A DNA stretch of 64,000 bases from Viridibacillus arenosi (GTDB taxonomy: Bacteria > Bacillota > Bacilli > Bacillales_A > Planococcaceae). The stretch is taken from assembly GCF_001955655.1 (NCBI RefSeq), contig NZ_MSPW01000001.1:434001-498000 (forward strand). The letters are read 5' to 3'. Numbering within the stretch: the first letter of the stretch is position 1; each line of letters starts with the position of its first letter. A model generated the notes under the pieces. It had not been told where the DNA came from and made no database searches. It saw nothing but the letters and a program-made list of their open reading frames with translations. Of the stretch, positions 45,381-55,260 are shown in pieces. The translations under genes were made by a program, and so were the position numbers.

Positions 45381-45408
45381 GGGCCCTTCAATTGACATTG
45401 AAAGACCC
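45381..45408 (-). terminator. recA terminator
   Basis: GGG-CCC-TTCAAT, loop TGAC, ATTGAA-AGA-CCC, 10 bp past the recA stop. T-rich on the minus strand. Confidence 0.65.
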
Positions 45409-45418
45409 TCAGAAAATC

Positions 45419-46480
45419 TTACTCTTCATTTAATAATGATGATAGTTCTGCATCCATTGCTTCGTCTTCTTCATTTTCAACTGTATATGAATCAGTTGCA
45501 ATCCCAGAAGCTACGCGGATTTTATGTGCAATTTCATTGCTGATTTCAGGGTTTTCTTTTAAGAATTGTTTTGCATTTTCGCGACCTTGGCCTAAACGCT
45601 CTTCTTCATAAGCATACCAAGAACCACTTTTTTGCACGATTTCTTTTTCTACACCGATATCGATGATTTCGCCTTCTTTAGAAATCCCTTCACCATACAT
45701 AATATCTACTTCAGCTGTTTTGAATGGCGGTGCCACTTTGTTTTTAACGACTTTAATTTTAGTTCTGTTACCTACCATATCATTACCTTGTTTGATTGTT
45801 TCTGCGCGACGTACTTCTAAACGTACAGAACTGTAGAATTTTAAAGCGCGTCCACCTGGTGTTGTTTCTGGGTTACCGAACATAACACCAATCTTCTCAC
45901 GAATTTGGTTAATGAAAATAGCAATTGTATTTGACTTGTTAATAATCCCTGATAATTTACGTAATGCTTGAGACATTAAACGTGCTTGTAGACCAACATG
46001 CGAATCACCCATGTCACCTTCGATTTCGGCTTTTGGTACAAGGGCTGCTACAGAATCGATGATAATGATATCGATTGCGCCGCTACGTACAAGAGCTTCA
46101 GCGATTTCTAACGCTTGCTCCCCTGTATCTGGCTGTGATAGTAATAATTCATCAATATTAACGCCTAGTTTTTGTGCATAGACAGGATCAAGTGCATGTT
46201 CCGCATCAATAAACGCTGCTGTGCCACCGTTAGCTTGTACTTCTGCAATCGCATGAAGTGCTACAGTTGTTTTACCAGAACTCTCTGGTCCATATATTTC
46301 AATAACGCGACCTCGTGGATATCCACCTACTCCAAGTACTGTATCAAGTGCTAAAGAGCCACTTGAAGAAGTCATAATTTCGATGTCTGTTTTTTCGCCT
46401 AATTTCATAACTGAACCTTTACCAAATTGCTTTTCAATTTGTTTAAGGGCCATGTCTAATGCTGCTTTACGATCGCTCAA
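45419..46480 (-). CDS. recA: recombinase RecA
   Basis: A 353-aa strand-exchange ATPase and SOS co-protease. Walker A GPESSGKT (residues 64-71), Walker [18 protein letters not shown]1 [13 protein letters not shown]2 [20 protein letters not shown], and the acidic tail [22 protein letters not shown] 46480 is the start, as AAGGAGG lies 7 bases upstream and [11 protein letters not shown] matches the family's second residue on. SOS-controlled through the box at 46563-46576. Confidence 0.97.
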   Translation of the reverse strand: MSDRKAALDMALKQIEKQFGKGSVMKLGEKTDIEIMTSSSGSLALDTVLGVGGYPRGRVIEIYGPESSGKTTVALHAIAEVQANGGTAAFIDAEHALDPVYAQKLGVNIDELLLSQPDTGEQALEIAEALVRSGAIDIIIIDSVAALVPKAEIEGDMGDSHVGLQARLMSQALRKLSGIINKSNTIAIFINQIREKIGVMFGNPETTPGGRALKFYSSVRLEVRRAETIKQGNDMVGNRTKIKVVKNKVAPPFKTAEVDIMYGEGISKEGEIIDIGVEKEIVQKSGSWYAYEEERLGQGRENAKQFLKENPEISNEIAHKIRVASGIATDSYTVENEEDEAMDAELSSLLNEE

Positions 46481-46525
46481 TCTTGTTCCTCCTTCGAAAA
46501 CATTATCTCTTTTATATCTGTATCT

Positions 46526-46576
46526 ACTATACTTCTTTTTTGAGAAATACACAAGAAAAAAGCGAACATTTATTCG
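46526..46576 (-). promoter_or_regulatory. recA promoter and LexA box
   Basis: On the minus strand TTGTGT (46549-46554), 17-base spacer, TATAGT (46526-46531). The LexA box CGAATAAATGTTCG lies just upstream at 46563-46576, one base from the CGAAC-N4-GTTCG core. Confidence 0.8.
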
Positions 46577-46655
46577 GAAAAATTTAATCAAAATCGAAAT
46601 ATAAACACCATTTATTGCTCAAAAGCTGATTATAAACCACTTTGAATGGACAAAT

Positions 46656-47912
46656 TTATATTTTACGATAACCTTGTTCGGTCAATAATTGAATAATAAA
46701 AGCAAAAGTACGCTTCACTGCACGTAAACGATTTGTATTGCGTTGCCCAGTTAAATGTAATTGATACGTTCGAGGTTCATTATCACCGATAACTACAGCT
46801 ATCCACACAGTGCCGGCTGGTTGATTATCATGCCCTTCAGGACCTGCTGCCCCTGTTAAACCAATCCCTATATCTGTACCGAACTTTTCTTTTACTTTGC
46901 TAGCCATAGCCACCGCACATTGGGAGCTTACAACTCCATAATTTTCTAATAAGTCAGCTGGAATTCCTAGTTGCTCACGTTTTGCTTGTTCTGTATAAGT
47001 AACAACTCCACCAATTAACGATTGGCTTATACCTGGATTTTCTGCTAACTCAGATTGAAATAGCCCAGCAGTTAAACTTTCTGCTGCAGCGATAGTTAGA
47101 TCGTTTTCAATAAGAATTTCAGCCGTTTTAGAAGACAGAGAATCATCATTCACACCGTACATAAACTGCCCAACTCTGCGAATTATTTCATCTTTTGTTC
47201 CAGCTATTAACTGTTCAGCTTGATCAAGACTATAAGCTTTAGCTGTAATACGTAGAGTTACTTCTCCATCTGATGCTAGAGGCGCGATAGTAGGGTTTGT
47301 TTGGTTGTCTAGTAAGTCTTGTACCTTTACCTCTAACTCTGCCTCACCGATACCGTAGAAGCGTAGTACGTGCGACATAATCTGTGCTCCATCATTTACT
47401 CTTGCCGCTAATTTTGGCTTTGCTTCAAATTGAAACATAGGCTCCAACTCTTTCGGTGGTCCTGGTAACAACATATATATACGGTTATTTTTTTCTAACA
47501 ACATGCCAGGCGCCATACCATGACGATTTATTAGTACTTCACAATCTTTTAATACGAGCGCCTGTTTACGATTATTATCTGTCATAATACGATTTTGAAG
47601 CATGAAGAATTCTTCAATCGATTGCATAGCAAAATTATCTATTTCCAGTACAGTTCCTAGGTGTTGTGCGATTGTTTCCTTTGTTAAATCATCTTTTGTT
47701 GGCCCTAAGCCACCAGAGAAAATAATGAGATCTGCACGTGTCTCAGCTACTTCAATCGCCTTTATTAAACGATCTACATTATCTCCAACTACAGTGTGAT
47801 AATACACATTAATACCTAATTCAGATAATTGACCTGAAATAAAACGCGCATTTGTATTCGTAATTTGACCAAGCAAAAGCTCTGACCCTACTGCAATGAT
47901 TTCAGCATTCAT
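46656..47912 (-). CDS. cinA: CinA, competence/damage-inducible protein (NMN deamidase-type)
   Basis: A 418-aa protein with an N-terminal MoaB-like COG1058 domain (IIAVGSELLLGQITNTNA, FSGGLGPTKDDLTKE) and a C-terminal nicotinamide-mononucleotide deamidase domain (AAAESLTAGLFQSELAENPG, GLTGAAGPEGHDNQPAGTVW). In many bacteria it recycles NMN in pyridine-nucleotide metabolism; in B. subtilis it is co-transcribed with recA during competence. It lies 175 bp upstream of recA here. ATG 47912 with GGAAGGG is used. Confidence 0.93.
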   Translation of the reverse strand: MNAEIIAVGSELLLGQITNTNARFISGQLSELGINVYYHTVVGDNVDRLIKAIEVAETRADLIIFSGGLGPTKDDLTKETIAQHLGTVLEIDNFAMQSIEEFFMLQNRIMTDNNRKQALVLKDCEVLINRHGMAPGMLLEKNNRIYMLLPGPPKELEPMFQFEAKPKLAARVNDGAQIMSHVLRFYGIGEAELEVKVQDLLDNQTNPTIAPLASDGEVTLRITAKAYSLDQAEQLIAGTKDEIIRRVGQFMYGVNDDSLSSKTAEILIENDLTIAAAESLTAGLFQSELAENPGISQSLIGGVVTYTEQAKREQLGIPADLLENYGVVSSQCAVAMASKVKEKFGTDIGIGLTGAAGPEGHDNQPAGTVWIAVVIGDNEPRTYQLHLTGQRNTNRLRAVKRTFAFIIQLLTEQGYRKI

Positions 47913-47975
47913 CTCTAACAATCCCTTCCGTTATTTCATATTATGTATAGTTCGCAAAAGCGAAAAGTTACAAAA

Positions 47976-48024
47976 GGCGAGGTATATAATGTAGGAGAAA
48001 ATTCTCCACACTTACATCCTCGCC
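47976..48024 (-). terminator. long hairpin after pgsA
   Basis: Outer arms GGCGAGG/CCTCGCC and inner GGAGAA/TTCTCC, 20 bp past the pgsA stop. No strong T-run on the minus strand, so it could be a processing or attenuation structure. Confidence 0.6.
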
Positions 48025-48044
48025 TACTATAATTCATTTTACCT

Positions 48045-48623
48045 TTATTTTGAATCTAATAATACACGTCGATTCAAGTAGAAATAATCTGCTCCAGACC
48101 AAACAGTAAAGAATAGAGCAACATATAATGCAATGTCAGCAAAAGGAATGCCGAACATAGTAAAGAAAATATTATCTAGCAATAGCGCTGCAATTGCCAC
48201 AATTTGTGCCCATGTCTTGATTTTACCTAATTGGTTTGCAGCAACTACCTCTCCACCACCAGCTAAAATTAGTCGTAAGCCAGTTACAGCAAATTCACGG
48301 CTGATAATGATAATAACAACCCATGCCGGTGCAGTTCCTAATTCAACAAGCAGGATAAATGCAGCAGAAACTAACAATTTATCCGCTAATGGGTCCAAAA
48401 ATTTACCCATATTCGTTACTAAATTATATTTACGTGCGTAGTAGCCATCTACCCAATCTGTGATAGAAGCTATGATGAAAATCATCGCACCAACAAAGTG
48501 CTCAATAGGCAATTGTGCCCCAAGCACCGTCATTTGCCCCCATCCAAAATCCACTAACATTAAAAGCACGAATACCGGGATTAGCAAAACTCTTGAAACT
48601 GTAATTCTATTTGGTATATTCAC
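48045..48623 (-). CDS. pgsA: CDP-diacylglycerol--glycerol-3-phosphate 3-phosphatidyltransferase
   Basis: A 192-aa membrane enzyme making phosphatidylglycerol phosphate. The CDP-alcohol phosphotransferase motif D-x2-DG-x2-AR-x8-G-x3-D-x3-D is seen in DWVDGYYARKYNLVTNMG and FLDPLADK. Hydrophobic helices surround it. Start is GTG 48623 with AGGGTGAGG upstream. Order rodZ-pgsA-cinA-recA is that of Bacillus. Confidence 0.95.
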   Translation of the reverse strand: MNIPNRITVSRVLLIPVFVLLMLVDFGWGQMTVLGAQLPIEHFVGAMIFIIASITDWVDGYYARKYNLVTNMGKFLDPLADKLLVSAAFILLVELGTAPAWVVIIIISREFAVTGLRLILAGGGEVVAANQLGKIKTWAQIVAIAALLLDNIFFTMFGIPFADIALYVALFFTVWSGADYFYLNRRVLLDSK

Positions 48624-48672
48624 GATTTCCTCACCCTTCTTTCAAAGAAAATAGCCATCTTTCTCTAGATGA

Positions 48673-49566
48673 CTATTCTTTCTCTGAAAAATTAATGACG
48701 ATATTTTGAGTACTTCGCTCGCTTGGAGAAGCCGCAAGTTTCAATTTCTCATCATTGACAAAAACATTAGCATTTGCAGCTGCACCTAATCGAATACGAA
48801 CGCTTTGCTTACCCTTCGCATCAACTTCAACTACATCATTAGCATGGTATACATCTGCTCTATCAGAGATTTCTGTACGATTTTCATCTTGTACACCAAC
48901 CCATGTATCGCCAGTAACTTCAACACGGATTTTATACTCTTCTGTACCCGTTAAAGTATAATTAGTTGTCTCATTATCGTTCACTAGCGTACCTTTAGAA
49001 AGTTTTTGTTTTTCTTCTTCTTTTTTTGTTGTTTTTTCATCGTTCTTATCTTGGTCTTTTGAACCGGCTACTTCATTGTCTTTATTCTTATTATTTGTAG
49101 TTGGAGTTTTTGTATCCACAGTTATTGGTGCTTCATTTTTAATATCTGGTGTAGAATTATCGGCTTTATTTTGGAACAATACCCAGATTACTACGATTGC
49201 AATTATGATAAATAAAGCAACAACAAGTTTCGGCATTAAGTCCATAAAACCTTTTGATGGTATTTTAGACAAGCTTCTACGCGATTGCGGTTGTTGAATT
49301 GTTGCTGTCGTTGTACTTTCAACTGTTTTGTTTGCAGGTACTTCAGATTTATACGTCTCAAGTAATTCATCGGCACTTAAATCAACCGCTTCTGCATACT
49401 GTTTAATAAATGCTCGAACATAAAACGTTCCAGGCATTATGCTATAATTTCCCTCTTCAATTGCAGAAAGATAGCGTTTTTGAATTTTCGTAATTTCTTG
49501 TAAGTCATCCAGACTATACCCTTTTGACAATCTCGCTTCTTTTAAACGAGCTCCTAATTCTGTCAA
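48673..49566 (-). CDS. rodZ: RodZ-like cell shape protein (YmfM)
   Basis: A 297-aa cytoskeletal membrane protein. An N-terminal cytoplasmic helix-turn-helix (LGARLKEARLSKGYSLDDLQ, EITKIQKRYLSAIEEGNYSI) is linked to one transmembrane helix (LVVALFIIIAIVVIWVLF), a charged linker (KNKDNEVAGSKDQDKNDEKT), then a periplasm-side beta-rich domain. It links MreB filaments to wall synthesis. Start is TTG 49566: AGGTAGGTG lies 6 bases upstream, and an earlier GTG falls in the ribosome site. Confidence 0.92.
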   Translation of the reverse strand: MTELGARLKEARLSKGYSLDDLQEITKIQKRYLSAIEEGNYSIMPGTFYVRAFIKQYAEAVDLSADELLETYKSEVPANKTVESTTTATIQQPQSRRSLSKIPSKGFMDLMPKLVVALFIIIAIVVIWVLFQNKADNSTPDIKNEAPITVDTKTPTTNNKNKDNEVAGSKDQDKNDEKTTKKEEEKQKLSKGTLVNDNETTNYTLTGTEEYKIRVEVTGDTWVGVQDENRTEISDRADVYHANDVVEVDAKGKQSVRIRLGAAANANVFVNDEKLKLAASPSERSTQNIVINFSEKE

Positions 49567-49582
49567 CTGTAACACCTACCTG

Positions 49583-50389
49583 TTAAAAATTAAATCCTCC
49601 AAAACCACCGAAACCACTCGAATCTTGAAGTAAGCTGTTATGTTTCTCCATGATTTCGTATGTAATTTCTTCATCTGGATGATGTCTTAATTCGATAATA
49701 TAATCAAAGTCTTCAATTGTATATTCAGAATGTTGCACGAACATATCAGGATGCTCCACTACCTTAATAGATGGCATACTCATCATTTCACGTACAAGTT
49801 GTTGATGTTTTTCATCAGAAGATCTCCTTGTGACAATTCCATCCAGAATGAATATATTATTGCTATTAAATTCGTCTCCAAGCAACTTGTTGCGTGCAGT
49901 TTGTTTAATCATAGTCGATGATAAAAATAACCATCTCTTATTTGCACAAACACTAGCCGCTACGACTGATTCCGTCTTTCCGACACGAGGCATACCTCGA
50001 ACTCCAATAAGTTTATGACCGTCCTTTTTAAAAAGTTCTGCCATAAAATCTACTAAAATACCTAGTTCATCACGTACAAAGCGAAACGTCTTTTTTTCAT
50101 CTGCTTCTCTTTGTATATAACGACCATGTCGGATCGCTAGACGATCACGTGTTGTTGGCTCGCGGAATTTTGTTACACTTATCATTTCCATAGTCGAAAC
50201 GATATTCTCAAATCGTTCAATCTGTTCGTCCTTTTCAGCTCGTAAAAGCATCCCTCTTCGAACTTGATCGACACCGTTGATTGTTACAATATTCACACGA
50301 AGCATACCTAATAAGGAAGCAATATCTCCTAATAAGCCGGGGCGATTGATTTGTATTTCATATTCAAAATACCATTCTCTCACATACAA
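49583..50389 (-). CDS. ymfK: YmfK, DUF3388 protein (ACT domain plus P-loop)
   Basis: A 268-aa protein. An ACT-like N-terminal domain (EYEIQINRPGLLGDIASLLG, with V.GVDQVRRGM) is joined to a segment with a P-loop-like GVRGMPRVGKTES. A C-terminal acidic region and a GFGGFGGFNF tail follow. Highly conserved in Bacillales; biochemical role unknown. The start may be TTG 50389 or the GTG two codons later; AAGGG is near both. Position between rodZ and ymfJ is conserved. Confidence 0.88.
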   Translation of the reverse strand: MYVREWYFEYEIQINRPGLLGDIASLLGMLRVNIVTINGVDQVRRGMLLRAEKDEQIERFENIVSTMEMISVTKFREPTTRDRLAIRHGRYIQREADEKKTFRFVRDELGILVDFMAELFKKDGHKLIGVRGMPRVGKTESVVAASVCANKRWLFLSSTMIKQTARNKLLGDEFNSNNIFILDGIVTRRSSDEKHQQLVREMMSMPSIKVVEHPDMFVQHSEYTIEDFDYIIELRHHPDEEITYEIMEKHNSLLQDSSGFGGFGGFNF

Positions 50390-50471
50390 CGATCCCTTCT
50401 ATTATACGACGCTTAAAACATTTCTAAGTTCCATAATAGCCGATTTTTGTACATATGGAAAGAAAAAAAGG

Positions 50472-50496
50472 AAAAGAGGGGCTATAACCCCATTTT
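50472..50496 (-). terminator. ymfJ terminator
   Basis: GGGG-ctataa-CCCC with flanking A and T runs, just past the ymfJ stop on the minus strand. Confidence 0.82.
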
Positions 50497-50498
50497 TC

Positions 50499-50756
50499 CT
50501 ATTGTACCTTCCTATTCTGCACTAATTTTACAACACAATTAGCTAGAGATTGCTTCTCATCATCGGTTGCCACCGACCAAAGCTCAGAAAGCACTCTCTC
50601 TTGTTCATTTTTTGGATCTACATTATTTGCCAAATACTCACCAATTTGAACTGCGGCTTCTTGAATTACCTTTTGTGACATTCCCGCAGATTCCGCTTTT
50701 GCAACATTTTGGCCTAAAAAGCTCGTCCACTTCTGCCAGTTTTCTATGATATCCAT
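50499..50756 (-). CDS. ymfJ: YmfJ, DUF3243 protein
   Basis: An 85-aa all-helical protein (ENWQKWTSFLGQNVAKAESA, IGEYLANNVDPKNEQERVLS, ELWSVATDDEKQSLANCVVK). This is the DUF3243 pattern. Start fixed at ATG 50756 by AAGGAGGG. Co-directional with ymfI 44 bp upstream. Function unknown. Confidence 0.9.
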   Translation of the reverse strand: MDIIENWQKWTSFLGQNVAKAESAGMSQKVIQEAAVQIGEYLANNVDPKNEQERVLSELWSVATDDEKQSLANCVVKLVQNRKVQ

Positions 50757-50800
50757 ATAGAATCCCTCCTTTTCACATTTAGTATGTGTAAAAAAGTTAT

Positions 50801-51529
50801 TTATATGTACCATCCACCATTAATTCGAAGTATTTGGCCAGTAATATAATTGGCATTCCCTGATAACAAGAAGGATACTAAATAACCAACTTCAGCTGAT
50901 TCTCCAGCCCTTGCTAATGGAATTTCATCAATTAGTTCTTGCTCTTCTTTATCCGTCAAATGCCCATTCATTTTAGTATTAATTAAGCCTGGCGCTACTG
51001 CATTAACGAGAATACCATTTCCCGCTGCTTCTTGTGCGTACGATTTCACAAAAGCATGAAGTGCACCTTTCACAGTAGCGTACAAAGCTTCTCCTGATGC
51101 CCCTGCTTCGCCCCAAACAGAACCAATCATAATGATATGACTTATTTCGTTTCGGCGTAATTTTGAAGCTAGGAGGCTAATCAATCTAATTGGTGTTTGT
51201 ACATGGACTTTCCAGAGTGCATCCATTTCATCAACTGAGGTATCCTCTACTAGCTTGTATAAAGCTTGACCACTAGCTACAACAATTGATTGTAGTGAAA
51301 ATACAGAATGGGTAATCCGTTCTGCAGCAAGAGGATCTGTTAAATCAGCTTGAATCTTCATAAATTCTTGCTTTGGATAGAAAGCTGACAGATTACTTTC
51401 AAGCTCGACAGCCACCTCTTCACCATGATTATACTGCAAATATAAAGACCAGCCATCTTTAGCAAGCTGCTCACTTATGGCACGTCCAATTGCACCGGAC
51501 GCGCCAAGTACTAAGCAAAACTTTTTCAT
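50801..51529 (-). CDS. ymfI: YmfI, short-chain dehydrogenase/reductase
   Basis: A 242-aa SDR. The nucleotide motif is LVLGASGAIGRAISEQLAKD (GxxGxxG type). The active site has serine in IMIGSVWGEAGASGEA and YATVK (Tyr-x3-Lys). The usual NNAG is VASG, which departs from the classical set. The tail ITGQILRINGGWYI is typical. ATG overlaps the ymfH stop by one base (TAATG). Substrate not known. Confidence 0.9.
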   Translation of the reverse strand: MKKFCLVLGASGAIGRAISEQLAKDGWSLYLQYNHGEEVAVELESNLSAFYPKQEFMKIQADLTDPLAAERITHSVFSLQSIVVASGQALYKLVEDTSVDEMDALWKVHVQTPIRLISLLASKLRRNEISHIIMIGSVWGEAGASGEALYATVKGALHAFVKSYAQEAAGNGILVNAVAPGLINTKMNGHLTDKEEQELIDEIPLARAGESAEVGYLVSFLLSGNANYITGQILRINGGWYI

Positions 51530-52860
51530 TATTTCTCTTGACCTTCTTTATCATTACTTGTTTTCGCTTTATTTCCTACAGGTAAAATCTTAAATACTGT
51601 TTGCTGTGATTCTCCTTGTAGTGAAGCGAAAGCTTGTTGCACGTCTGCTATCGTCAATTCTTCAATGACAGGAACTGCGTCAAATAAATTCATATCATTA
51701 AAAGCATATCTTGTGAATTGATTTGCGATAAATTCAATTGAATTTAATGCTCTTAAATAAAAGCCGATTTTACGACGTTTTACTCTCTCTAATTCATCAT
51801 CACCAAAAGGCCATTTTTCTTGTGTATTTTCTAGTACATTTTGAATAGCTTCAACTAACTCATCTGTTTGATTCGTATCCGAACCAATTAAGGCAAAACC
51901 AAAGCCCTTTTCTAATGAGAAGTCATAAGAATATGATTCATCAATCATGCCTTTTTCATATACATTTGTATAAAAGTCCGAAGAACGACCAAATAAAACA
52001 TCAAGCGCTAATTGGATAGATAGCTCATGCTTTAGCATAGCTTTGCCAGAAAGGCTTGTTTCTTTTGCTTTTAAACCAACAATAACTTTTGGTTTTAAAA
52101 CATCCATTTCTAACGTGCTACTTTTTACCGCAACATCTGTAGGTTCAGTCACTTCAATTCGCTGAATTGGTGTTGGTTCCTCAAATGTTTTATCTGCTTG
52201 ATCAGTACGAATAAAATCCATCATTTTCTCTGGTTCAACAGCACCGATGACAAATAGAAGCATATTAGATGGATGATAAAACGTATTATAGCAAGTGTAT
52301 AAATGATCCGCTGTAATATCATCGATTGACTCAATAGTACCTGCTATATCAATTTTCACTGGATGCTCATGGAACATATTCTCAATCGTTCCAAAGTATA
52401 AACGCCAGTCTGGTTGGTCATCATACATCGTAATTTCTTGACCTATAATACCTTTTTCCTTCTCCACGGTTTGCTCCGTGAAGTATGGTTGTTGTACGAA
52501 ATCAAGTAAAGTTTTCGTACTCTCATATAAATGATCGGTTGCAGAGAATAAATACGCTGTTCGTGTGAAAGATGTGAAAGCATTTGCTGAAGCACCTTTT
52601 TCACCGAACTTTTGGAATACATCGCCATCTTCTTTTTCAAACATTTTATGCTCTAAAAAATGTGCAATACCGTCTGGCACTGTAATAGCTTCAGTTTCAC
52701 CAAGCGGGATGAATGAGCGATCGATGGAACCATATTTTGTAGTAAAAGTGACAAATGTTTTAGAGAAGCCTTTTTTAGGCAAAATATAAACATCTAATCC
52801 ATTATCTAACTTCTCGTAGTAAAGTGTTTCTTCTAATTGATCGAATTGGATTGTTTTCAT
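51529..52860 (-). CDS. ymfH: YmfH, M16 zinc peptidase-like protein
   Basis: A 443-aa pitrilysin-family protein with the inverted zinc motif HFLEH in DGIAHFLEHKMFEKEDGDVF and a downstream glutamate near EKEKGIIGQEI. It is paired with YmfF, which keeps the fold but not the motif, so the two probably form one peptidase as do other M16B pairs. The ATG overlaps the ymfF stop (ATGA). Role in peptide processing or degradation is not established. Confidence 0.92.
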   Translation of the reverse strand: MKTIQFDQLEETLYYEKLDNGLDVYILPKKGFSKTFVTFTTKYGSIDRSFIPLGETEAITVPDGIAHFLEHKMFEKEDGDVFQKFGEKGASANAFTSFTRTAYLFSATDHLYESTKTLLDFVQQPYFTEQTVEKEKGIIGQEITMYDDQPDWRLYFGTIENMFHEHPVKIDIAGTIESIDDITADHLYTCYNTFYHPSNMLLFVIGAVEPEKMMDFIRTDQADKTFEEPTPIQRIEVTEPTDVAVKSSTLEMDVLKPKVIVGLKAKETSLSGKAMLKHELSIQLALDVLFGRSSDFYTNVYEKGMIDESYSYDFSLEKGFGFALIGSDTNQTDELVEAIQNVLENTQEKWPFGDDELERVKRRKIGFYLRALNSIEFIANQFTRYAFNDMNLFDAVPVIEELTIADVQQAFASLQGESQQTVFKILPVGNKAKTSNDKEGQEK

Positions 52861-54128
52861 TCTGCAGCATCCTCCTTACCCCTTAAGAAATATACTGTTT
52901 CTTTTTCTACTTGTTTTGCCATATCAACTACATCTTCCTTTGTTACAGCTAGCCATTTCGCGGCCATATTTTCTACCGAGAACTCTGTTGGCAATTCTTT
53001 ATATTGATCATATATTTCGATTTGCCCTCTTGCTGAATCAAGTGCTTCTTTTATTTGGTTTGTTAACATCGCTTTTGTTTGCGCTAATTCTAAATCTGTA
53101 ATGTCGCCTTTTTGAATCGCAACAAGTTGTTCGTCGATTAATGAAATCGCCTTTTTCTCTTTGTTGGCATCAATTCCTGATATGACGAATACTAAGCCAT
53201 ATTGGGCAGAATATGAGCTTGAGCAGTAATAAGCCATACTTTCTTTTTCACGTACATTCATAAATAATTTTGCATGTGGATATCCTCCAAAAATGCCATT
53301 AAAAATTTGCATTTTTGGAAAATCGGGGTGCGTGAAAGTGACAGGTGTATGATAGCCGATATGTAATTTACCTTGCTTCATATCTTGCTGTTCACTAACA
53401 AACGATTTAGTCGGTTTACTTTCTACGGTTGGACGTGTAGCATAGTCTACTGTACGATCAGCAAATGGTAATGCTTTTTTTAAGCTTTCAACTATTGTTT
53501 TTTCATCGATATCCCCAACTACGTAGATATCGATTAAATCATCGGCTAACATCTCTTCGTACGTTTTAACTAGTGACGCTGGCGTAACTTTTTTAACCTC
53601 TTCAATTGTGCCGTTAGCTGAGATAGATGCAGGGTGATTTGGGCGCATAATACTCAATAATTTCTGTTGGGCATAGCGCGATTTATCATCAAAAACAGAT
53701 TGAATTCGCTCAATCACCATTTCTTTTTCACGAGCAACAATATTTTCACGGAATAAACCGTTATCAAAATTCGGTTCAAATAATACCGTATGCATAAGAT
53801 CGAGTACTTTACCTAAAACTTCACCATTTTTTAAATATTGATCATTAACTGTTTCAACATTTAATAATACAGTATGTTCATCGCCACGTTTAGTAGTATC
53901 AAAATACAACACCGTACCGTATAAATCATCTAAATACATACGCATTGCAGCAGAAGACGGATATTTTGCACTGCTATGTTGCAGTACGTTTGTTAATACT
54001 GTTCTTTCTGAAGCATCCTCGACAGTTAAAGGTCTTTTAAATTTCACTGAAAAATTGACAGTTTTAAATTGGTCAGTTGTTCTTGTATGAATATTGACAC
54101 CTTTTGCTACTTGAATTGATTGAAACAT
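52857..54128 (-). CDS. ymfF: YmfF, inactive M16-like partner peptidase
   Basis: A 423-aa M16 fold protein in which the zinc motif position reads VLQHSSAKYPSS, without HxxEH. The substrate-side GGYPHAKLFMNVREKESMAY and YCSSSY are kept. It is thought to assemble with the active YmfH. ATG 54128 with GGAGGGG 5 bases upstream. First gene of the ymfF-ymfH-ymfI run, all overlapping or nearly so. Confidence 0.92.
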   Translation of the reverse strand: MFQSIQVAKGVNIHTRTTDQFKTVNFSVKFKRPLTVEDASERTVLTNVLQHSSAKYPSSAAMRMYLDDLYGTVLYFDTTKRGDEHTVLLNVETVNDQYLKNGEVLGKVLDLMHTVLFEPNFDNGLFRENIVAREKEMVIERIQSVFDDKSRYAQQKLLSIMRPNHPASISANGTIEEVKKVTPASLVKTYEEMLADDLIDIYVVGDIDEKTIVESLKKALPFADRTVDYATRPTVESKPTKSFVSEQQDMKQGKLHIGYHTPVTFTHPDFPKMQIFNGIFGGYPHAKLFMNVREKESMAYYCSSSYSAQYGLVFVISGIDANKEKKAISLIDEQLVAIQKGDITDLELAQTKAMLTNQIKEALDSARGQIEIYDQYKELPTEFSVENMAAKWLAVTKEDVVDMAKQVEKETVYFLRGKEDAAE

Positions 54129-54260
54129 GTAGACCCCTCCTATCTCTTTAATATAACAAACCATTACACTCACTATACATGCCTTTTTAATAAAAAAGCA
54201 ACTTCAGGCAAAGTAAGTATTTAGACTTGATATTAAAGGGTCTTTATTCATAAAGAAAAA

Positions 54261-54280
54261 GACCGAGCGAATGCCCAGTC
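54261..54280 (-). terminator. nupNOPQ terminator
   Basis: GACTGGGC-attc-GCTCGGTC on the minus strand, pairing with two G-U wobbles and followed by TTTTTCTTT, 20 bp past the nupQ stop. Confidence 0.82.
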
Positions 54281-54299
54281 CTTCCTTTTGAGTAAAAAA

Positions 54300-55259
54300 T
54301 TAACGCTTACCTTTAATATATGGTTGACCAACTGCTTTAGGTGCATTTGCCTTACCAATAAATCCGGCTACAGCAAAGATTGTTAACACATAAGGTAAAA
54401 TATGCAAGTAAACAGCTGGAATGTCTTGAATATATGGAATTGAGTTTCCTGCTATACTTAGAGATTGCGCAAATCCGAAGAAAATAGCCGCTCCTAAAGC
54501 ACCAAGTGGATGCCATTTACCAAAGATCATTGCCGCAAGAGCCATGAACCCTTGCCCATTAATTGTTCCGTGACCAAAGTCACCAGAGATTGTTTGAGAA
54601 TAAATTGCACCACCTATACCACCTAATACACCTGAAAGGATTACGGCGATATAACGCATTTTCGTTACATTTATACCCATTGTATCTGCCGCAGTTGGAT
54701 GCTCCCCAACAGCACGTAAACGCAAACCGAATGGTGTCTTATAAATAATCACCCAAGCAAGAACCGCAACTGCAATTGCTAGAATTGAAGTACCATAAAC
54801 ATCCTTAAAAAGCATAGGGCCGATTAATGGAATATCCTCTAAAAAAGGAATATTAAAACGCGGGAAACGAACTTTAATCATATCTGTTTGCCCTTTATCA
54901 TACAACATTTTCACAGAGAATAATGCTATAGCAAGACCAAGTAAATTGATTGCTACCCCTGAAACCGTTTGATCTGCACGGAATGAAATGGCAGCTACTG
55001 CATGTAGTATTGAGAAAATACCCGCTACTAGCCCTGCTACTAATAATGCAATCCAAGGTGTCCAAGAACCAAATGTATCAACATACGTTAAGTTAAACAC
55101 GATTCCAACAAAAGCACCCATAACCATTAAACCTTCTAGTCCAATATTAACCACACCAGAACGTTCTGAGAACACTCCACCGATAGCAGTCAATATAAGA
55201 GGCGCTGCATAGAAAATTGCAGTAGGCACTAGGAAATATAACACTTCCAAAAAGCTCAT
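54300..55259 (-). CDS. nupQ: NupQ, nucleoside ABC transporter permease
   Basis: A 319-aa membrane subunit of the BPD_transp_2 type, with about eight helices and conserved GVFSERSGVVNIGLEGLMVM and GINGQGFM-like motifs. It pairs with NupP one base upstream. With NupN and NupO it forms an importer of the type that in B. subtilis takes up guanosine and other purine nucleosides. Substrate here is inferred from the family. Confidence 0.9.
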   Translation of the reverse strand: MSFLEVLYFLVPTAIFYAAPLILTAIGGVFSERSGVVNIGLEGLMVMGAFVGIVFNLTYVDTFGSWTPWIALLVAGLVAGIFSILHAVAAISFRADQTVSGVAINLLGLAIALFSVKMLYDKGQTDMIKVRFPRFNIPFLEDIPLIGPMLFKDVYGTSILAIAVAVLAWVIIYKTPFGLRLRAVGEHPTAADTMGINVTKMRYIAVILSGVLGGIGGAIYSQTISGDFGHGTINGQGFMALAAMIFGKWHPLGALGAAIFFGFAQSLSIAGNSIPYIQDIPAVYLHILPYVLTIFAVAGFIGKANAPKAVGQPYIKGKR

Positions 55260-55260
55260 G

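Noticed and set aside
47941-47970. LexA box upstream of cinA
   Set aside because: GTTCGCAAAAGCGAAAAG lacks the CGAAC-N4-GTTCG spacing and is not near a clear promoter.
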